Origin: an uncultured Clostridia bacterium
Lineage (GTDB): Bacteria; Bacillota; Clostridia; Lachnospirales; CAG-274
Length of the DNA stretch: 16,797 bases
Reading direction: 5' to 3'
Assembly (NCBI GenBank): GCA_947589405.1
Contig: CANQBT010000034.1
Span: forward strand, 1-16,797
Part shown: positions 7,804-16,109 of the stretch, one piece after another
Position numbering within the stretch: the stretch's first letter is position 1
How the letters are laid out: the number at the start of each line of letters is the position of its first letter
The notes under the pieces: model-generated
Told to the model about the DNA's origin: nothing
The model's database searches: none
What the model saw: only the letters and a program-made list of their open reading frames with translations
Translations under genes and position numbers: made by a program

Positions 7804-8649
7804 TTAATCTATATATGTAGTCAATACTCCTATATTCTCAATAACACATTCGACCACATCGCCCTTTTTAAGAAATTTAGGCGGTTGAAATCCCATACCG
7901 GCTCCCGCAGGAGTTCCCATAGCTATGATCGTTCCGGCTTTAAGCGTCATACCCTGTGACAGCTCTTCTATAACATGAGGTATATCGAAAATAAGAAGAT
8001 CTGTAGTGCTGTTTTGCCTAAGCTCTCCGTTTACAAAAGACTTTATAGACAGAACGGGAGGTCTTGTAAATTCGTCTTCTGTAACGATGCAGGGACCCAT
8101 AGGCGCAAACCCGTCAAGGCTTTTGCCAAAGTACCATTGCTTATGACGGCTCTGCAAATTTCTTGCGCTTATATCATTCATTATTGTATATCCGAATACG
8201 TGATCAAAAGCTTTGTCTGCGGTAACATTTTTCGCATCCTTTCCTATTATGACAGCAAGCTCACATTCGTAATCCAGACTGTCTACCATATTTCTGTAAT
8301 CGGGCAAAGTGCCTTTATCCGGCAGGCATTGATCAACTCTTTTTGAAAAATATACGGCATATGGTCTGTCACCTGAAAAGGCTTCTTTTTTATACCGAGC
8401 TGATTCAACTGCGTGTTCAAGAAAATTGATCCCCAGACATATAATATCTTGTCTTGGCTCAGGAATGGGCGCCAATATTTCTGCTTCCTGTATTGCAATG
8501 GGATTACCTGCCATTGCCACAAGCCTTTCTATATAACTGCCCGAAATTATAAGATCGTTCATAGAAGAGAAGGGCAAGGGATATATATACTTGTCCGTAA
8601 TGGCTCCAACACGAGTTTTATTAAGATGAACAAATGTAACCAGTTTCAT
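7804..8649 (-). CDS. Fumarylacetoacetate hydrolase (FAH) family protein
   Basis: FAH-family enzymes are metal-dependent and cleave or decarboxylate 2,4-diketo acids, for example acylpyruvates or oxaloacetate; the substrate cannot be told from sequence alone. The 281-residue product has the short N-terminal domain and the FAH core with PEPRQDIICLGINFLEH (64-80), metal ligand candidates E128 and E130 in DYECELAVIIG and D159 in YTIMNDISARNLQ, and FGKSLDGFAPMGP (174-186). I chose the ATG at 8649 because GGGGGTG lies seven bases upstream; an in-frame extension to 8736 has no such site and would run through the promoter region. It is a single gene, convergent with the MoxR operon and divergent from a small membrane-protein gene. 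Confidence 0.9.
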   Translation of the reverse strand: MKLVTFVHLNKTRVGAITDKYIYPLPFSSMNDLIISGSYIERLVAMAGNPIAIQEAEILAPIPEPRQDIICLGINFLEHAVESARYKKEAFSGDRPYAVYFSKRVDQCLPDKGTLPDYRNMVDSLDYECELAVIIGKDAKNVTADKAFDHVFGYTIMNDISARNLQSRHKQWYFGKSLDGFAPMGPCIVTEDEFTRPPVLSIKSFVNGELRQNSTTDLLIFDIPHVIEELSQGMTLKAGTIIAMGTPAGAGMGFQPPKFLKKGDVVECVIENIGVLTTYID

Positions 8650-8687
8650 GTAAAGACACCCCCTATAATGAATACTTATGCAATTTA

Positions 8688-8716
8688 AGTATATCATATA
8701 TGCATATAAATTTAAA
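8688..8716 (-). promoter_or_regulatory. Probable promoter of the FAH-family gene
   Basis: On the minus strand, TTTAAA (8711-8716), 17 bases, then TGATATACT with the -10 hexamer at 8688-8693, an extended -10. The -35 is weak. It lies about 38 bases before the chosen start and supports that start. Confidence 0.5.
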
Positions 8717-8743
8717 GCTAGAAAAAAAATTCGCAAAAATTAC

Positions 8744-8772
8744 GAACAAACATTTGACAAGTGAACAAATGT
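8744..8772. promoter_or_regulatory. Candidate operator over the -35 region
   Basis: ACATTTG (8750-8756) and CAAATGT (8766-8772) form a perfect 7-bp inverted repeat with a 9-base spacer, covering the -35 box and part of the spacer. GAACAAA occurs at 8744 and 8763, and a third copy lies in the leader at 8839. Placement over a consensus promoter suggests a repressor site. The regulator is unknown. Confidence 0.45.
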
Positions 8773-8782
8773 GTGATATAAT
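8754..8782 (+). promoter_or_regulatory. Perfect-consensus sigma-A promoter
   Basis: TTGACA (8754-8759), exactly 17 bases, TATAAT (8777-8782), with TGA directly before the -10 (extended -10). Every hexamer base matches consensus, which predicts very strong activity unless repressed. It drives the small membrane-protein gene at 8868 and leaves a leader of roughly 80 bases. Confidence 0.85.
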
Positions 8783-8867
8783 ACAATTAAATCAAATGAA
8801 ATACAGTAGAAAATGATTGTTTGATTAAAATTAATTGCGAACAAATTATCGCATTGGAGGTATTTAT

Positions 8868-9173
8868 ATGAATATGAGAAAATTATGTATCAGGTTATTG
8901 TTTGTTATTGTTGCCAGCACAACCATGTTCTGTGTGAATTTCTTTATAAGCTGGAGCGGAAATGTAGAATATGTAAGCATGATGCAGGCAACTTTGCCAT
9001 TTATATTTGTAGCTTCCGTTTGCTGGCTCTCCTTTGGCATCATTGCCGACAGAATTCAGAGAGATGCAGCCGAAAAACGCAGAGCGTTAAGAAAAAGGGC
9101 TTTGCGCAAAAGAGACAATGTTATTTATCTTGACAGCCTTATTTCACTTGGCTATTACAAAAAGGCCTGTTAA
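8868..9173 (+). CDS. Small two-helix membrane protein with highly basic tail, unknown function
   Basis: I do not recognise this 101-residue protein. It has two predicted membrane helices (about 6-28 and 38-60) joined by a short loop, then a very basic segment (about 61-82) containing the near-tandem ALRKRALRKR, and a short tail ending YKKAC. By the positive-inside rule the tail should face the cytoplasm, where it could bind nucleic acid, acidic lipids or a protein (inference). The ATG at 8868 has TTGGAGG seven bases upstream; a TTG 33 bases earlier in frame has no such site. It is a single-gene unit with a perfect-consensus promoter, a candidate operator and its own terminator, which argues that it is a real, regulated gene. 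Confidence 0.75.
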   Translation: MNMRKLCIRLLFVIVASTTMFCVNFFISWSGNVEYVSMMQATLPFIFVASVCWLSFGIIADRIQRDAAEKRRALRKRALRKRDNVIYLDSLISLGYYKKAC

Positions 9174-9180
9174 TATTTTA

Positions 9181-9236
9181 AAGAAGCCGCCGTATTATAT
9201 TTTTTTAATGTAATATGGCTGCTTCTTTTTGTATTT
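9181..9236 (+). terminator. Intrinsic terminator after the small membrane-protein gene
   Basis: AAGAAGCCGCCGTATTA (9181-9197) pairs with TAATATGGCTGCTTCTT (9211-9227), a 17-bp stem with one mismatch and one G-T pair, loop of 13 bases, followed by TTTTTGTATTTTT. It starts seven bases after the stop codon. Confidence 0.85.
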
Positions 9237-9346
9237 TTGGTCTTATGTTATAAATTACTTGTATAGGTCGTGCTTATGAAGGCTGTCAACAACGTTTTAT
9301 TAAAATATATTGACCTTGTAAAATAGCTTAATATTTAATTACACAG

Positions 9347-9375
9347 TTGACAAATTTCAATATATATTTTAATAT
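9347..9375 (+). promoter_or_regulatory. Promoter of the RpiB-family gene
   Basis: A perfect TTGACA (9347-9352), 17 bases, then TAATAT (9370-9375). The -10 matches consensus at four of six positions and lies in a run of A and T, so its exact place is uncertain. Between the preceding terminator and this promoter (9237-9346) I see nothing else. Confidence 0.55.
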
Positions 9376-9409
9376 TTATATATAAATAATATATAAGAGG
9401 TGTATAAAT

Positions 9410-10048
9410 ATGAAAATTGCTTTAATTAATGAAAACAGTCAGGCAGCTAAAAATGAGCTTATCTGTTCTGTGCTGAAAAGTGTTGTAGAGCCAAAAGGCC
9501 ACGAAGTATATAACTATGGTATGTATACAGCCGATGACGAAGCTCAGCTTACATATGTACAATGCGGTATACTTGCAGCTATACTTCTTAACTCGGGAGC
9601 AGCTGATTTTGTAGTAACCGGCTGCGGTACAGGTGAGGGCGCTACGCTTGCCTGCAATTCATTTCCGGGAGTTCTCTGCGGACATATTGTAGATCCGTCA
9701 GACGGCTATATGTTTGCTCAGATAAATGACGGAAACTGTGCGGCATTTCCTTTTGCAAAGGGATTTGGCTGGGGCGCTGAGCTTAATCTGAAATATACTT
9801 TTGAACAGCTTTTCTCAGGAGAAAGCGGACAGGGCTATCCTAAGGAAAGAGTCGTTCCCGAGCAGAGAAATAAGAAAATACTTGACCAAGTAAAAAAGGT
9901 AACGCATAATGATATGCTTACGATACTTAAAAATATCGACCAGGAGCTTCTTAAGGGTGCTGTAAGCGGCGAGAAATTCAGCGAATATTTCTTTGCAAAC
10001 TGCAAGGACGAAAAAATTGCAGAATATATTAAGACAATTCTTGCGTAA
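9410..10048 (+). CDS. RpiB/LacA/LacB-family sugar-phosphate isomerase, long form
   Basis: Members of this family interconvert aldose and ketose phosphates (ribose-5-phosphate/ribulose-5-phosphate, galactose-6-phosphate/tagatose-6-phosphate). The 212-residue product has the family's active-site loop, VVTGCGTGEGATLACN (68-83), with C72 at the catalytic position and E76 nearby, and NDGN (106-109) in place of the usual NDAN-type segment. Two differences stand out. The N-terminal D-H pair of classical RpiB is replaced by E8-N9, and there is a helical C-terminal extension of about 60 residues beyond the usual 145-150. It therefore probably belongs to a divergent long subgroup and need not act on ribose-5-phosphate. 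The start has an AAGAGG site and an upstream promoter. It stands alone, so no neighbouring pathway gene points to its substrate. Confidence 0.85.
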   Translation: MKIALINENSQAAKNELICSVLKSVVEPKGHEVYNYGMYTADDEAQLTYVQCGILAAILLNSGAADFVVTGCGTGEGATLACNSFPGVLCGHIVDPSDGYMFAQINDGNCAAFPFAKGFGWGAELNLKYTFEQLFSGESGQGYPKERVVPEQRNKKILDQVKKVTHNDMLTILKNIDQELLKGAVSGEKFSEYFFANCKDEKIAEYIKTILA

Positions 10049-10331
10049 TATATAAATATTAAAAAGTGCTGTAGAGTTTATTTTTTATTTAAGTGGGTTT
10101 GTACTCGGTGAAATTCGTCTCTACAAACACCGCAACAGCTTTCAACTGTGTAAGCAGCCGATAATGTTGAGTTAGTAGGGGCGTACATTGCACGTCCGAA
10201 AAATATTGTATGACCAGACAACAACAATGGAGCTGTCAGTCCAACCAAGAATTGCAAGTTATGAACAGATTTACATGGGCTGACTGAGAGGTCGAACTTA
10301 CTTAACTAAACAAAATTTACAGATAAAATAA
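10049..10331. other. Non-coding, inverted-repeat-rich stretch; possible decayed repeat element
   Basis: No convincing gene. Visible inverted repeats are GTTTGTA/TACAAAC (10097-10103, 10122-10128); GTAGAG/CTCTAC (10071-10076, about 10119-10124); and GGGCGT/ACGTCC (10179-10184, 10192-10197, one G-T pair). A further weak pair joins the TCAGTCC near 10240 to the GGGCTGA near 10280. The minus strand is open for about 75 codons (10078-10305) but has no start with a ribosome binding site. GGGGCGTAC-type hairpins resemble short interspersed repeats of Firmicutes genomes, so a decayed repeat is the simplest reading; a structured RNA or long 3' UTR is possible. Confidence 0.4.
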
Positions 10332-10385
10332 AGCTGTCGCATTAAGATCTATTTTTATTACAGATCATATGCGACAGCTCTTTTT
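10332..10385 (+). terminator. Strong terminator-like hairpin
   Basis: AGCTGTCGCAT (10332-10342) pairs perfectly with ATGCGACAGCT (10369-10379), an 11-bp stem; GATCT (10346-10350) and AGATC (10362-10366) add an inner stem after a small internal loop. CTTTTT follows at once. On the minus strand the tail is TTTATTTTAT, so it could act both ways. It lies about 284 bases after the RpiB-family gene. Confidence 0.65.
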
Positions 10386-10429
10386 GTTAGTAAATAAGCC
10401 GTTTTGAGGCTTTTTAATTGTAAGAATTG

Positions 10430-10487
10430 AAAAAAGGGGAAGCACCCAACTATTCGCAAAAGGATAGTTTTGCGAATAGTTGGGGCT
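10430..10487 (-). terminator. Long hairpin, candidate terminator of the polC transcript
   Basis: CCCAACTATTCGCAAAA (10445-10461) and its exact complement (10468-10484) form a perfect 17-bp stem with a 6-base loop GGATAG; three more pairs follow past a single-base bulge (10441-10443 with 10485-10487). On the minus strand the extended stem is followed by TCCCC and then six Ts (10435-10430). The T-run is five bases away, so this is an imperfect intrinsic terminator about 165 bases after the polC stop. The remaining gap, 10488-10651, shows nothing else convincing. Confidence 0.5.
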
Positions 10488-10651
10488 GAATTTTACGAAA
10501 TATTGGTGTTTTGCTCTTATTTTTATCAATAACCTGATTTTGCAATTATCTGTTAATTTGTGAAGTAGCATAATTGTTATAACAGTAATTTACTCCAATG
10601 AGCTGATCTTCAAGTCTGTTATTATTTTGTATGCTTTATATGAAATATTAT

Positions 10652-13600
10652 TTAAAATAATGTCAGCTGGTCGGTGTCTCTTATACCATCAACAACGCCT
10701 GCGTCTTTTAAAAGCTGTATAAGTTTTTTACCGAGATTTGTTCTTGCAGCCATATCCTCCAATGTGGTAAATTCACCGTCTGCTCTTGCTTCAACTATAG
10801 ATTCTGCTGCGCTTATACCAAGACCGTCTATTGTGCAAAGCGGTGGCAAAAGCACATCTGTACCTTCATCATTTTTTATCACTTTAAATTTGGTCGCTTC
10901 GGATCTGTAAATATCAATTTTTGTAAAATTATAGCCACGTATATACATTTCTATAACAAGCTTCATAAGATCGGCAACCGCTTTATCCTTATCGGTTGCG
11001 TCATTTTCCATAGCCATTATCTCGTTATATGTATTTTCAGCTTTTTCAAGACCGAAACACATAAGCGAATAGTTGAAATTTTCGTATTTTACAGAAAAAT
11101 GACCGGCATAAAAAGCTAACGGATAGTTTATTTTAAAATAACCTATTCTGAATGTATTTGTACAATATGCAACAGCGTGTCCCTTTGGGAACATATATTT
11201 TATTTTTTTACAGCTTTTTATGTACCAATCCGGCACATCGTGCTCACGCATGAGAGCTTCTTCTTCAGAGGTAAGCCCTCTGCCCTTTCTTACGTTCTCC
11301 ATAATGGAGAAAGCATCGGCATCGGGTACCTTATGAAGCATAAGATATACCATAATATCATCTCTTGTGGGTATTACATCATTCAATGTGCAAATACCCT
11401 GCTCTATAAGCTCCTGAGCGTTTCCGTTCCATACGTCTGTACCATGTGAAAGACCTGATATTTTTACAAGACCCGAGAATGACTTGGGCTGCGTTTCCAT
11501 AAGCATGCCTATTACAAAGTTTGTTCCAAATTCAGGAAGTCCCAGAGTACCTGTTTTGCAATGTATCTGTTCTTCGGTAACTCCCAAAGCCTCAGGGCTT
11601 GTGAACAGCGACATAGTAGCCTTGTCATTCATAGGCACATCAAGAGGGTCAAAGCCTGTTATATCCTTATACATTCTGAGTATTGTAGGTACATCGTGCC
11701 CAAGCATATCCAATTTCAAAAGACATGCATCGATTGAATGATAATCAAAATGAGTCGTGGTAACACCTGAATCAGCCTTGTTTGCAGGATGCTGTACAGG
11801 ACAAAATTCGTGTATATCTGTATAGTCAGGTACTATTACAAGTCCGCCGGGATGCTGACCGGTAGAACGTTTTACTCCAACACAGCCTTCTACAAGACGA
11901 GCTATTTCGCTGGATTTCATTACAATACCCTTTTGTTCGCAGTATTTGAGCACATATCCATACACGGTCTTATGCTGTAGTGTGGAGATCGTACCTGCCT
12001 TGTAGACATTACCGCCTTCAAACAAGGTTTCGCAATATTTATGGGCTCTTATCTGATCCTCACCTGAAAAATTAAGGTCAATATCAGGCTCCTTATCTCC
12101 CTTAAAGCCCAAAAATGTTTCAAAGGGTATTGCCTGACCATCTTTATTCATTTCTGTACCGCATATGGGGCACTTTTTATCAGGCAAATCAAAGCCTGAA
12201 TTTCCCGCAACCTTCTGTACATCCTCTGATGTAAAATCAGAATACTTGCAGTTGGGACAAACATAATGGGGATCAAGAGGATTTACTTCGGTTATTCCTG
12301 CCATAGTTGCGGCAAATGAGCTGCCTACCGAACCTCTTGAGCCAACTATATATCCATGTTCATTAGAGTCCTTTACAAGCAAACGTGCTATGATATAAAG
12401 TACTGCATATCCATTGCCTATTATAGAATCAAGCTCCTTATTAAGCCTGTTTTCTATATACTCCGGCAGCGGATCTCCATATATTTCTTTGGCTCTTGCA
12501 GTAGTTATGCTGCGCAGATCATCATCGGCGCCTTCTATCTTTGGCGGGCATTTTTTATGAGGGATCGCTATAATACCATCGTCTATCATATCTGCTACAA
12601 GATTTGTATTTGTAACAACTATTTCATATGCCTTGCCTTTGTCAAGGTATGAAAATTCGGCAAGCATTTCCTCTGTGGTCCTGAAATAAAGAGGAGCCTG
12701 ATTTTCACAGTCCTCAAGTCTGAAGCCCTCGCCTATTTGCACTATTCTTCTGAAATCGGCACATTCAGGATCGATAAAATGTACATCGCCTGTGGCAACT
12801 ACAGGTTTGTTGTATTTGTCGCCTAAGGCAACTATTTTTTTATTTATATTGATAAGATCTTCTTCGCTGCTTACAGATTTACCGTTACGACTTGTATTAT
12901 TTATCATAAATCTGTTGTTGCCTATGGGCTGTACCTCAAGATAGTCGTAAAAATCAACTATTTCCTTTATATCCTCCTCAGGCATATCGTTGTATACAGC
13001 TTCATACAGATCGCCTGCTTCACATGCTGAACCAAGTATAAGATTATCTCTGTATTTCAGCAGTTCGGACTTAGGTATGCAAGGTCTTGAGCTTCTCTTG
13101 TTGAAATATTTAATGTGTGATTGTGATACAAGCTCATATAGGTTCTTAAGTCCGGCCTGATTTTTTGCAAAAATTATAATATGATACCTTTTGGATATTT
13201 TGGATTTATCAATTGTTTCCACACCGACTGCATTTATATCGTCAATATTTGATATGCCCTTTTCTTTAAGCATTTTTAAAAATTCCAAAAAGCAAAGAGC
13301 TGTTGCTTCGGCATCGTGTACTGCCCTGTGATGATTCTCAAGTGAAACATTTAACTCATTACATATAGTATCCAATTTGAAATTATTGAGTGTAGGAAGC
13401 AAAGCTCTTGACAGTTCAAGAGTATCTACTACCGTGTTTTCAAGAGTAATGCCCTTTTCTTTTGCAAATCTTCTTATAAAGCCTGTGTCAAAGGCGGCAT
13501 TATGGGCTACAAGTATGCTGTCGCCTATAAATTCCAAAAACTCGGGTACTATATCATCTTCCGTACCATATTCCGAAACCATTTCATCGTATATCCCTGT

Positions 13601-15025
13601 AAGCTTTGAAATTTTAGGCTCAATATGCTTTTGCGGATTTACAAAAGTGGAGTATCTGTCGATTATTTCACCGTTTTTGATCTTAACGGCACCGATCTCA
13701 ATTATTTTATCGATTTTATTATTTAAACCCGTTGTTTCCAGGTCAAATACTACATATGTATTATCTATATCCTGATCATGGGAATTTTTTACTATTGCTC
13801 CCATATCGTTTACCATATAGCCTTCACAGCCGTATAATGGCTTTATGTTCTTGCCTTCTATAGCATGTATCACATCGGGAAAAGCCTGTACGACACCATG
13901 ATCTGTAAAAGCGATCGCCTTATGTCCCCAGTATATTGCTCTGTTTATGTATTCGGCAGCCGAGTTCACACCGTCCATCATACTCATATTTGTATGAAGA
14001 TGGAGCTCGACTCTTTTCTCGGGAGCATTATCCATTTTAATTTTAGGAGGCTCTGCTTCGTTTATTGCATTTGCAATAAGTACAAGCTCATTTCCCATAT
14101 ACTTATCGGGAGAGATATTCCCCTTAACCTTTATATATACAGGAGCTTTGCCTTTATTTACATATTTCTTATATTTACCGTAATCCTCTGCAGGAACGAA
14201 AATTTTTATATAAACGGAATCCTTATCGTCTGTAATGGCTGTTTTGGCAATTATTTTGCCGTTTTTTGTTTCTCTTGTTTCCGCTTCCAAGAATACTCTG
14301 CCCTGAACCACTACATTACCTTGTTTTGCACATGCTTCTGTAATGGAAATGGGATCTTCTTCAATTGGTGTAAAAACAGGTGCTGATGAAGGCGCTCTGC
14401 GTCTGGTGCTAAAGCTGTCATCGCTAACTACGGGAGCTGTGCTCTCCATGCTGCTTTTTTCAGCAAGCTGTGACATATATTCTTCGCTTCTTTTTATAAG
14501 AAGCTCCTTCTTTTCCTCCGTGACCTTTTTGTCAATTTTCTTATTCCTGAATACCACCTTTACATTTATATCAAGGCGGCGCATCAGTATATTTCCTATT
14601 TCTCTGTCAAGTCCATATCTTTCAAATAAAAAAGCAGAATTATTGTCCACAGTAATTTCCAATATATCCTTATCAAGAGTCCATTGCGCATTTTTAAATG
14701 ATGAATAGCATACACGATTTCTGTTTTTTACAATTTCCTCTATTTTATACCAGTAACGCTGTATTTTTTCTTCATCAGAACAATTTTCCAGAACATAAGA
14801 AATGCTTGTCCTGACATCGTCTATACCGGGAATTGCTTCAATAATATCCTCTTTAAGATCGAGCATACAGCTTTCGTCTATGAACATATCGGAAAGAAGA
14901 TGCACATTCACAGTTCTGTCTGTCATTGTTACCTTTATGTCATCAACTATTGTATTTTTAAGATTGGTCCTGACATTGGCAGAAAGCTCTATCTTGTTAA
15001 AGACCTTATTGAATTCTGCTTTCAT
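10652..15025 (-). CDS. polC: DNA polymerase III alpha subunit, PolC type
   Basis: PolC is the replicative polymerase of low-GC Gram-positive bacteria and carries its own 3'-5' proofreading exonuclease. The 1457-residue length is normal. In order: N-terminal domains (about 1-200), a linker, an OB-fold region (about 225-325), the first part of the PHP domain with ELHLHTNMSMMDG (about 340-352) and AFTDHG, an inserted DEDDh exonuclease (about 424-588; D428, E430 in FDLETTG, then HNAAFD and HHRAVHDAEAT), the rest of PHP, and the palm with GSRGSVGSSF and PDIDLNFSGE (D981, D983). A zinc site is formed by C923, C926, C952 and C955. All key residues seem present. The ATG at 15025 is preferred because AGAGGAG lies eight bases upstream; a GTG at 15034 abuts that site. 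It follows ispG by 19 bases. Confidence 0.97.
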   Translation of the reverse strand: MKAEFNKVFNKIELSANVRTNLKNTIVDDIKVTMTDRTVNVHLLSDMFIDESCMLDLKEDIIEAIPGIDDVRTSISYVLENCSDEEKIQRYWYKIEEIVKNRNRVCYSSFKNAQWTLDKDILEITVDNNSAFLFERYGLDREIGNILMRRLDINVKVVFRNKKIDKKVTEEKKELLIKRSEEYMSQLAEKSSMESTAPVVSDDSFSTRRRAPSSAPVFTPIEEDPISITEACAKQGNVVVQGRVFLEAETRETKNGKIIAKTAITDDKDSVYIKIFVPAEDYGKYKKYVNKGKAPVYIKVKGNISPDKYMGNELVLIANAINEAEPPKIKMDNAPEKRVELHLHTNMSMMDGVNSAAEYINRAIYWGHKAIAFTDHGVVQAFPDVIHAIEGKNIKPLYGCEGYMVNDMGAIVKNSHDQDIDNTYVVFDLETTGLNNKIDKIIEIGAVKIKNGEIIDRYSTFVNPQKHIEPKISKLTGIYDEMVSEYGTEDDIVPEFLEFIGDSILVAHNAAFDTGFIRRFAKEKGITLENTVVDTLELSRALLPTLNNFKLDTICNELNVSLENHHRAVHDAEATALCFLEFLKMLKEKGISNIDDINAVGVETIDKSKISKRYHIIIFAKNQAGLKNLYELVSQSHIKYFNKRSSRPCIPKSELLKYRDNLILGSACEAGDLYEAVYNDMPEEDIKEIVDFYDYLEVQPIGNNRFMINNTSRNGKSVSSEEDLININKKIVALGDKYNKPVVATGDVHFIDPECADFRRIVQIGEGFRLEDCENQAPLYFRTTEEMLAEFSYLDKGKAYEIVVTNTNLVADMIDDGIIAIPHKKCPPKIEGADDDLRSITTARAKEIYGDPLPEYIENRLNKELDSIIGNGYAVLYIIARLLVKDSNEHGYIVGSRGSVGSSFAATMAGITEVNPLDPHYVCPNCKYSDFTSEDVQKVAGNSGFDLPDKKCPICGTEMNKDGQAIPFETFLGFKGDKEPDIDLNFSGEDQIRAHKYCETLFEGGNVYKAGTISTLQHKTVYGYVLKYCEQKGIVMKSSEIARLVEGCVGVKRSTGQHPGGLVIVPDYTDIHEFCPVQHPANKADSGVTTTHFDYHSIDACLLKLDMLGHDVPTILRMYKDITGFDPLDVPMNDKATMSLFTSPEALGVTEEQIHCKTGTLGLPEFGTNFVIGMLMETQPKSFSGLVKISGLSHGTDVWNGNAQELIEQGICTLNDVIPTRDDIMVYLMLHKVPDADAFSIMENVRKGRGLTSEEEALMREHDVPDWYIKSCKKIKYMFPKGHAVAYCTNTFRIGYFKINYPLAFYAGHFSVKYENFNYSLMCFGLEKAENTYNEIMAMENDATDKDKAVADLMKLVIEMYIRGYNFTKIDIYRSEATKFKVIKNDEGTDVLLPPLCTIDGLGISAAESIVEARADGEFTTLEDMAARTNLGKKLIQLLKDAGVVDGIRDTDQLTLF

Positions 15026-15044
15026 ATATATCACTCCTCTGAGC

Positions 15045-16097
15045 CTATAGCTTATCTATCTCCTCCATAAGAGCATCTAAAAGCTGCTCTTCGGGAAGCT
15101 TTTTAAGGATCTCTCCTTTTCTGAAAATAAGACCATAGCCCTTTCCTCCTGCTATGCCTATATCTGCTTCCCTTGCCTCTCCGGGTCCGTTTACTGCACA
15201 GCCCATTACGGCAACTTTAATATCTTTATTTATATTTCTGCATTTTTCCTCTACTCTGTTGGCAAGACCTATCAGATCGATAGATGTTCTGCCGCAGGTA
15301 GGACATGATATGAATTCTATACCGAATTTTCTAAGACCTAATGCTTTGAGTATTTCCCTTGCGGCTCTTACCTCCTTTACAGGCTCACCTGTAAGAGAAA
15401 CTCTTATTGTATCGCCTATACCCATAGCAAGTATTGCACCTATGCCTACTGAGGATTTTATAGTGCCGCTCCATTCTGTGCCTGCTTCTGTTATGCCCAG
15501 ATGTATAGGATAATCCACAGACTCGGAAAGTAGACTGTATGTTTCAAGAGAAAAAGGAACATTTGATGCCTTAATGGATATTACAATATCGTGGAAATCA
15601 TATTTTTCAAGTATCTTTACATGGTTCAGCGCACTTTCAACAAGCCCCTGAGAAGTGACTCCGCCGTATTTTTCCAGTATGCTCTTTTCAAGAGAGCCTG
15701 AATTTACGCCTATTCTTATAGGTATGCCCTTCTCTTTTGCAGCGTCTACAACGGCCTTTACTCTATCCTCTCCGCCTATGTTGCCGGGATTTATCCTCAG
15801 CTTGTCAACGCCGTTTTCTATAGCCTTTAACGCAAGTCTGTAGTCAAAGTGAATATCTGCAACAAGAGGTATATGGATCTGCTTTTTAATATCCTTTATC
15901 GCTTCGGCTGCTTCCATATCCGGCACGGCAACTCTTATGATCTCGCATCCTGCTTCCTCCAGCTCCTTTATCTGAGCTACCGTAGCATTTACATCAGATG
16001 TTTTGGTATTGCACATAGACTGTATGGCAATGGGATTGTTCCCTCCTATATATACATCGCCTATTTTTACAACTCTTGTTTTTCTTCTTTCCAGCAT
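15045..16097 (-). CDS. ispG: 4-hydroxy-3-methylbut-2-enyl diphosphate synthase
   Basis: IspG (GcpE) carries out the penultimate step of the MEP isoprenoid pathway, reductively converting MEcPP to HMBPP with a [4Fe-4S] cluster. The 350-residue product has the N-terminal TIM barrel, with conserved IQSMCNTKTSDV, RVAVPD, ADIHFDYRLA and RINPGNIG, and the C-terminal cluster domain with SCPTCGRTSIDL (C265, C268) and MGCAVNGPGEA (C300, E307). All three cluster cysteines and the glutamate are in place. The ATG at 16097 has AGAAGGTG six bases upstream; a GTG at 16106 overlaps that site and is rejected. It sits 12 bases after the rseP stop and 19 before polC, a common Firmicutes operon order. Confidence 0.97.
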   Translation of the reverse strand: MLERRKTRVVKIGDVYIGGNNPIAIQSMCNTKTSDVNATVAQIKELEEAGCEIIRVAVPDMEAAEAIKDIKKQIHIPLVADIHFDYRLALKAIENGVDKLRINPGNIGGEDRVKAVVDAAKEKGIPIRIGVNSGSLEKSILEKYGGVTSQGLVESALNHVKILEKYDFHDIVISIKASNVPFSLETYSLLSESVDYPIHLGITEAGTEWSGTIKSSVGIGAILAMGIGDTIRVSLTGEPVKEVRAAREILKALGLRKFGIEFISCPTCGRTSIDLIGLANRVEEKCRNINKDIKVAVMGCAVNGPGEAREADIGIAGGKGYGLIFRKGEILKKLPEEQLLDALMEEIDKL

Positions 16098-16109
16098 ATT
16101 GATCACCTT

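Noticed and set aside
8650..8736. Longer N-terminus for the FAH-family protein
   Set aside because: It lacks a ribosome binding site, covers the promoter, and the family-like sequence begins at the Met at 8649.
8744..8775. LexA (SOS) box at the small membrane-protein promoter
   Set aside because: The GAAC halves are present but each right half has two or more mismatches to GTTC, so I do not call it as a LexA site.
10078..10305. Minus-strand open frame of about 75 codons
   Set aside because: Only an internal Met with no ribosome binding site; it coincides with the inverted-repeat-rich region and is more likely a repeat relic than a gene.
10365..10571. Minus-strand 68-codon reading frame
   Set aside because: It spans two hairpins, has no ribosome binding site and shows no protein-like composition.
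15026..15034. GTG start for polC
   Set aside because: The GTG touches the AGAGGAG site, leaving no spacer; the ATG at 15025 is correctly spaced. The same argument removes the GTG at 16106 for ispG.
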